DNA of 64,000 nucleotides from positions 372,001 through 436,000 of the forward strand of contig JACJZU010000001.1 of assembly GCA_020635435.1 (NCBI GenBank). The letters are read 5' to 3'. Shown one piece after another: positions 60,437 through 64,000 of this stretch; within the stretch, counting starts at the first letter, position 1, and the number at the start of each line of letters is the position of its first letter. Both the position numbers and the translations under genes were made by a program. Origin of the DNA: Flavobacteriales bacterium. GTDB taxonomy: Bacteria > Bacteroidota > Bacteroidia > NS11-12g > UBA9320. The notes under the pieces were generated by a model. The model did no database searches and was not told where the DNA came from. It worked only from the letters and a program-made list of their open reading frames with translations.

Positions 60437-61309
60437 TCAGCTCGTTTTAACTGCTTTGGATCTCTTGGCGTACACGATGGATAGCAGATTGGAGAGTTTC
60501 TCCTTGGCCTCCCTGCGATCGATCACAAAATCAATAAATCCATGCTCTTGTAGAAATTCACTGCGCTGGAACCCTTTGGGAAGGTCCTTCCCGATGGTTT
60601 CCTTGATCACCCTCGGTCCGGCAAATCCGATCAAAGCGTCGGGCTCCGCTACATTGAAATCTCCCAACATGGCAAAGGAGGCCGTAACACCTCCGGTTGT
60701 GGGATTCGTTAGATACGAAATATAGGGAATGCCCTCCCGATCCAGCAAGGCGAGTTTTGCACTTGTTTTGGCCATTTGCATCAGGGAAAATGCAGCTTCC
60801 ATCATCCTTGCCCCTCCCGATTTGGATATAATGATCAGGGGGTAGTGATGCTCACGAGCATAATCGATCGCGCGGGCGATCTTCTCACCTACCACCGATC
60901 CCATCGATCCTCCGATGAAGGAGAAATCCATGGCGGCTATCACGATCCGCTGTCCGTTCATCTTGCCGGTGGCCGTTGCCACGGCATCCTTCAATCCTGT
61001 TTTTTCCTGGGCTTGCTTGATACGCTCCGGATAGGGCTTTGAATCCTCGAATTTCAGAGGATCCGCACTTTCCACCTCCTCGAATAGCTCGGTGAACTTA
61101 CCCTCATCGAAAAAAACCTCAAAATATTCTGCTGAGTTGATCTTCTCATGAAATCCACACTGCGGACAAACCCACAAATGCTCCATGAATTCTCTCGTAG
61201 CGTGCGGGGTCTTGCACGAAGGACATTTATACCACAAACCATCCGGAGTGGGCTTTTTGTCCTGAGTTTTTGTAAGTATGCCCTCTTTAACCCTCTTAAA
61301 CCAACTCAT
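60437..61309 (-). CDS. accD: Acetyl-CoA carboxylase carboxyltransferase, beta subunit
   Basis: 290 aa. The N-terminal zinc ribbon has Cys29, Cys32, Cys48 and Cys51 (CPSC, then CPQC). The carboxyltransferase domain includes AMDFSFIGGSMGSVVGEKIARA and SGGARMMEAAFSLMQMAKTS, with YLTNPTTGGVTASFAMLGD. It makes malonyl-CoA for fatty-acid synthesis together with AccA. A TAATTTTG -7 box lies just upstream, 24 bases after the terminator of the aldolase gene. Confidence 0.96.
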   Translation of the reverse strand: MSWFKRVKEGILTKTQDKKPTPDGLWYKCPSCKTPHATREFMEHLWVCPQCGFHEKINSAEYFEVFFDEGKFTELFEEVESADPLKFEDSKPYPERIKQAQEKTGLKDAVATATGKMNGQRIVIAAMDFSFIGGSMGSVVGEKIARAIDYAREHHYPLIIISKSGGARMMEAAFSLMQMAKTSAKLALLDREGIPYISYLTNPTTGGVTASFAMLGDFNVAEPDALIGFAGPRVIKETIGKDLPKGFQRSEFLQEHGFIDFVIDRREAKEKLSNLLSIVYAKRSKAVKTS

Positions 61310-61316
61310 GGATACT

Positions 61317-61345
61317 CAAAATTAGGTTTTTGAATGAAAAAGCAA
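61317..61345 (-). promoter_or_regulatory. Promoter of accD
   Basis: On the minus strand, TTG (61343-61345), an 18-base spacer and TAATTTTG (61317-61324), ending seven bases before ATG 61309. A near-leaderless transcript is implied. The -33 box overlaps the aldolase terminator. Confidence 0.55.
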
Positions 61346-61361
61346 CGCCTGTTATCAGGCG
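61336..61361 (-). terminator. Terminator of the class I aldolase gene
   Basis: 6-bp stem CGCCTG / CAGGCG (61346-61351 and 61356-61361) with loop TTAT, then TTGCTTTTT on the minus strand. It starts inside the last codon and stop of the gene. Confidence 0.7.
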
Positions 61362-62410
61362 ATGGTCACTTCGTCGCTGAGGTAAACATCCTGGATCGCA
61401 TGCAGCAATTCAACACCATCTTTCATGGATTTTTGGAATGCCTTACGTCCGGAGATGAGTCCACATCCTCCGGCTCGTTTGTTGATCACGGCCGTTTGAA
61501 CCGCTTGTTGAAGATCATTTTCTCCGGAAGGACCTCCTGAGTTTATGAGACCCACTTTACCCATATAGCAATTCGCCACCTGGTAGCGACACAGATCGAT
61601 CGGATGATCCGAGCTCAGTTTCAAATAGACGTCCTTATGCGTTTTTCCGAAGGAAATGGCATTGTAACCACCGTTGTTCTCCGGCAATTTCTGTTTGATG
61701 ATATCAGCTTGAATGGTAACACCGAGGTGATTGGCCTGGCCGGTGAGATCCGCTGCCGTGTGGTAATCGACACCATCCTTCTTGAATCCGGTATTTCGCA
61801 GATAGCACCAAAGAATGGTCGCCATACCCAACTCGTGCGCGCGTTCAAATGCCTCAGCAACCTCAACGATCTGTCGTTCCGACTCCTCTGAACCGAAATA
61901 GATCGTAGCGCCCACGGCAGCTGCACCCAGATTCCACGCTTCCTCTACCGTACCGAACATGATCTGATTGTAGGTATTCGGGTAGCTGAGGAACTCGTTA
62001 TGATTGATCTTCACCACGAATGGGATCTTGTGCGCGTACTTGCGCGACACGGAGGCCAACACGCCAAACGTGGAGGCGACTGCATTACACCCACCTTCAA
62101 TGGCCAATTCAACAATTTTCTCGGGGTTGAAATAGATCGGATTTGGGGCGAAGCTGGCTCCTGCCGAATGCTCAATTCCCTGATCGACCGGAAGGATGGA
62201 CACGTAACCAGTTCCCGACAAGCGCCCTGTATTCATGATCTGGTTCAAACTGCGCAGAACCTGTGGATTTCTATTGGACAAAGCCCAGTTGGCATCCAAA
62301 TGTCCCGGACCGGGAAGAATCAATGCACTCTTATCGATGGTGGTTGATTTATGATCCAACAGGTAAGCAGCTTCTGCTCCCAGTAACTCCTGAATACGCG
62401 AATAATTCAT
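61355..62410 (-). CDS. fbaB: Class I fructose-bisphosphate aldolase, DhnA type
   Basis: 351 aa from ATG 62410. VSILPVDQGIEHSAG, VVKINHNEFLSYP with a Schiff-base-region Lys, GATIYFGSEESERQIVEV, and LINSGGPSGENDL are hallmarks of the archaeal/DhnA type of class I aldolase. It splits fructose-1,6-bisphosphate or works in gluconeogenesis in the cytoplasm. An exact -7 box (TACCTTTG) lies 24 bases upstream. It diverges from the GNAT gene. Confidence 0.93.
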   Translation of the reverse strand: MNYSRIQELLGAEAAYLLDHKSTTIDKSALILPGPGHLDANWALSNRNPQVLRSLNQIMNTGRLSGTGYVSILPVDQGIEHSAGASFAPNPIYFNPEKIVELAIEGGCNAVASTFGVLASVSRKYAHKIPFVVKINHNEFLSYPNTYNQIMFGTVEEAWNLGAAAVGATIYFGSEESERQIVEVAEAFERAHELGMATILWCYLRNTGFKKDGVDYHTAADLTGQANHLGVTIQADIIKQKLPENNGGYNAISFGKTHKDVYLKLSSDHPIDLCRYQVANCYMGKVGLINSGGPSGENDLQQAVQTAVINKRAGGCGLISGRKAFQKSMKDGVELLHAIQDVYLSDEVTIA

Positions 62411-62434
62411 ACTGATTTGAAATATTTTGGAGGG

Positions 62435-62442
62435 CAAAGGTA
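62435..62442 (-). promoter_or_regulatory. -7 element TACCTTTG of the aldolase gene
   Basis: Exact TAnnTTTG match on the minus strand, 24 bases before ATG 62410. Confidence 0.5.
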
Positions 62443-62529
62443 GCCAAAATTCAAAATGAAGCACTGCCGATCAGAGGGGGTACAACGGATACCGGAAGCA
62501 GTTCGTACATTTGTTCAAACTCAGTTTTC

Positions 62530-62952
62530 ATGGAATTGACGATTCGCAAAGTGAACTCAGGCAAAGACCTTGAGGAGATATTCCGCATACGGGAAACCGT
62601 TTTCGTTCACGAACAAAATGTCGATCCCGATCTGGAATACGACGATTTTGAAGACACATCGGAGCATTTCATGGCAATTACCGATGGTCAGGCTGTGGGA
62701 ACGGCCCGTTGGCGACATACTCCAAACGGTATCAAACTGGAAAGATTTGCGGTTCTATCCCCATATCGGGGTATGGGTGTTGGATCTGCTTTAGTGGCCG
62801 CCGTACTCGATGCCCTGCCCACTCGTTCCAATGTATATCTGCACAGTCAACTCAGGGCAACCTCACTCTACAGCCGATTCGGATTTGTTGAAGAAGGCGA
62901 CATGTTCGAAGAAGCCGGGATCGACCATTACAAAATGGTGCTGAGGTCCTGA
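62530..62952 (+). CDS. GNAT-family N-acetyltransferase
   Basis: 140 aa. IRKVNSGKDLEEIFRIRETVFVHEQ is the start typical of YjcF-type GNAT enzymes, and LERFAVLSPYRGMGVGSALV carries the acetyl-CoA pyrophosphate loop (R-G-x-G-x-G/A). HSQLRATSLYSRFGFVEEG closes the domain. The substrate amine is unknown. It is a single gene; a long hairpin (63038-63065) follows. Confidence 0.92.
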   Translation: MELTIRKVNSGKDLEEIFRIRETVFVHEQNVDPDLEYDDFEDTSEHFMAITDGQAVGTARWRHTPNGIKLERFAVLSPYRGMGVGSALVAAVLDALPTRSNVYLHSQLRATSLYSRFGFVEEGDMFEEAGIDHYKMVLRS

Positions 62953-63037
62953 ACCCTGCGCAAACTGAGAAAGGTCATTTTTTTCTTTTCACCGGCGGCT
63001 CTAAATTTCGATCGATTTTTAAATCATGTCGCTGGAT

Positions 63038-63065
63038 TGGCCCTACGAGTTTGCTCGTGGGGCCA
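63038..63065 (+). promoter_or_regulatory. Long inverted repeat upstream of the hydroxyphenylpyruvate dioxygenase gene
   Basis: 12-bp stem TGGCCCTACGAG / CTCGTGGGGCCA (63038-63049 and 63054-63065; one T-G pair) with loop TTTG. An A/T-rich stretch but no long T run follows, so it could be a terminator for the GNAT gene or an operator for the dioxygenase gene, whose -7 box begins four bases after the stem. Confidence 0.6.
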
Positions 63066-63068
63066 TAT

Positions 63069-63076
63069 TATATTTG
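63069..63076 (+). promoter_or_regulatory. -7 element TATATTTG of the hydroxyphenylpyruvate dioxygenase gene
   Basis: Exact TAnnTTTG match 35 bases before ATG 63112. The TTTG in the loop of the adjacent inverted repeat (63050-63053, spacing 15) is the only nearby -33 candidate. Confidence 0.55.
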
Positions 63077-63111
63077 CTCACATCAATTAATACGATTTAA
63101 ACCCCTTGATC

Positions 63112-64000
63112 ATGACCGATTTGAAGAACGTTGAAAATTACAGCTACACACTTGAAAAAATATTCCCCGAAGCGCAGGATTTCCTGCCACTTAACGGAAC
63201 CGACTATGTAGAACTGTATGTAGGCAATGCCAAACAGGCCGCTCATTTCTATAAAACCGCTTTCGGCTTTCAATCGCTGGCCTATAGCGGACTCGAGACA
63301 GGTAATCGTGAAAGTTGTTCCTATGTAGTTGTTCAGGACAAGATCCGCCTTGTACTCACAACGCCTTTTGACCCAGATTCCGAGATCTCGGAACACATCC
63401 GAAAGCACGGCGATGGGGTCAAAGTGATCGCTCTTTGGGTAGACGATGCCATAAAATCCTGGGAGGAAACTACCGCACGTGGTGCCCGATCCTTCATGGA
63501 ACCGTGCCGTGAAGAAGATGAACACGGTTTTATCATCCGGTCTGGTATTCATACCTATGGCGATACCGTTCACATATTTGTGGAGCGACATGCATACAAC
63601 GGAGTCTTCATGCCCGGATTCCGCGAATGGAAATCGGAGTACAATCCTGAACCTGTAGGCCTGCGCTACATCGACCACATGGTTGGCAACGTGGGTTGGG
63701 GAGAAATGAACCAATGGGCAGAATTCTACGGACGTGTGATGGGTTTTGCCAATTTGATCACGTTCGACGATAAGGACATTTCAACCCAATATACTGCCTT
63801 GATGAGTAAGGTAATGACCAATGGCAACGGCCGGATCAAATTCCCTATCAACGAGCCGGCAGAAGGATTGAAAAAATCTCAGATCGAGGAATATCTCGAC
63901 TTTTATGGAAGCGCCGGATGCCAGCATATTGCCGTGGCCACTAACGATATTGTTCACACCGTTTCGGAGATGCGCAAACGTGGTGTGGAGTTTCTTTATG
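63112..64000 (+). CDS. hppD: 4-hydroxyphenylpyruvate dioxygenase, C-terminus cut off by the window edge
   Basis: The first 296 codons from ATG 63112 are present. The N-terminal vicinal-oxygen-chelate half (LNGTDYVELYVGNAKQAAHFY, then FGFQSLAYSGLET) precedes the catalytic half. The first iron ligand lies in RYIDHMVGNV and the second in GCQHIAVATNDI. The third (Glu near the C-terminus) lies beyond the window. The enzyme converts 4-hydroxyphenylpyruvate to homogentisate in tyrosine breakdown. The other tyrosine-catabolic genes are presumably to the right. An inverted repeat and a TATATTTG box precede it. Confidence 0.95.
   Translation, partial: MTDLKNVENYSYTLEKIFPEAQDFLPLNGTDYVELYVGNAKQAAHFYKTAFGFQSLAYSGLETGNRESCSYVVVQDKIRLVLTTPFDPDSEISEHIRKHGDGVKVIALWVDDAIKSWEETTARGARSFMEPCREEDEHGFIIRSGIHTYGDTVHIFVERHAYNGVFMPGFREWKSEYNPEPVGLRYIDHMVGNVGWGEMNQWAEFYGRVMGFANLITFDDKDISTQYTALMSKVMTNGNGRIKFPINEPAEGLKKSQIEEYLDFYGSAGCQHIAVATNDIVHTVSEMRKRGVEFLY

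Noticed and set aside
1..64000. Mobile elements, prophage, defence or CRISPR systems
   Set aside because: I found no transposase, integrase, terminal inverted repeats, direct-repeat arrays or defence-gene motifs anywhere in the window.

Overview
The window looks like a chromosomal segment of a Bacteroidota bacterium, most likely a marine or freshwater Flavobacteriales/Cryomorphaceae-type lineage. The evidence is four proteins with type IX secretion (T9SS) type A sorting domains, one with a type B domain, SprB-type adhesion repeats, a non-SusC TonB-dependent receptor with a CarboxypepD_reg-like N-terminus, DUF5686 and DUF1573 proteins, lipoproteins with acidic residues after the lipidated Cys, and promoters of the Bacteroidota TTTG/TAnnTTTG type. 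By eye the GC content is near 50%. I see no transposase, integrase, tRNA, rRNA, phage genes or CRISPR array.

Layout. (1) 1-10813: a sugar/glucan locus. The start of an MFS sugar porter (minus strand) diverges from a plus-strand operon: Nudix-fold regulator with a degenerate Nudix box, clan GH-A glycosidase, Na+/solute symporter, two unfamiliar outer-membrane barrels, two sugar-binding lipoproteins and a GH16 lipoprotein. No SusC/SusD pair is present. (2) 11168-17898: secreted and surface proteins: a LamG/SprB adhesin, a frameshifted lipocalin-like repeat gene, a TolB-like T9SS protein, a two-domain fasciclin lipoprotein, YqeY, and a tiny protein that is little more than a signal peptide plus a T9SS sorting domain. 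(3) 17968-22373: a fused small+large methylmalonyl-CoA mutase divergent from an enoyl-CoA hydratase, then DUF1573. (4) 22433-26822 (minus): a compact operon of TonB-dependent receptor, exported cupin, an iodotyrosine-deiodinase-like flavoprotein with its three lid residues intact, and a D-cysteine-desulfhydrase-like PLP enzyme. This is the most interesting block. (5) 26960-31472: PorV/PorQ-like barrel plus NHL lipoprotein, then MenE-like ligase and a Tat-signal class V aminotransferase. (6) 31622-36756: three parvulin/SurA-type periplasmic chaperones and a MoxR ATPase. (7) 37225-42982: 2-oxoglutarate dehydrogenase E1 convergent with isocitrate dehydrogenase, a CHAP protein, a small cupin and DUF4256. 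(8) 43237-58440: more surface proteins (SprB-repeat adhesin, M1 peptidase, beta-helix lipoprotein, lamin-tail-like protein, DUF5686, a type B T9SS adhesin), plus alanine dehydrogenase, an alpha/beta hydrolase and a GT39-TPR protein. (9) 58506-64000: TonB, VanZ, GcvH, AccD, class I aldolase, a GNAT acetyltransferase, and the start of 4-hydroxyphenylpyruvate dioxygenase.

How it fits together. Central carbon genes (icd, sucA, methylmalonyl-CoA mutase, enoyl-CoA hydratase, alanine dehydrogenase, gcvH, accD, aldolase) are interspersed with envelope biogenesis and secretion cargo. Several TAnnTTTG elements lie only 4-13 bases before an ATG, so many mRNAs here probably have a very short leader or none. 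That observation was also used to choose among alternative start codons.
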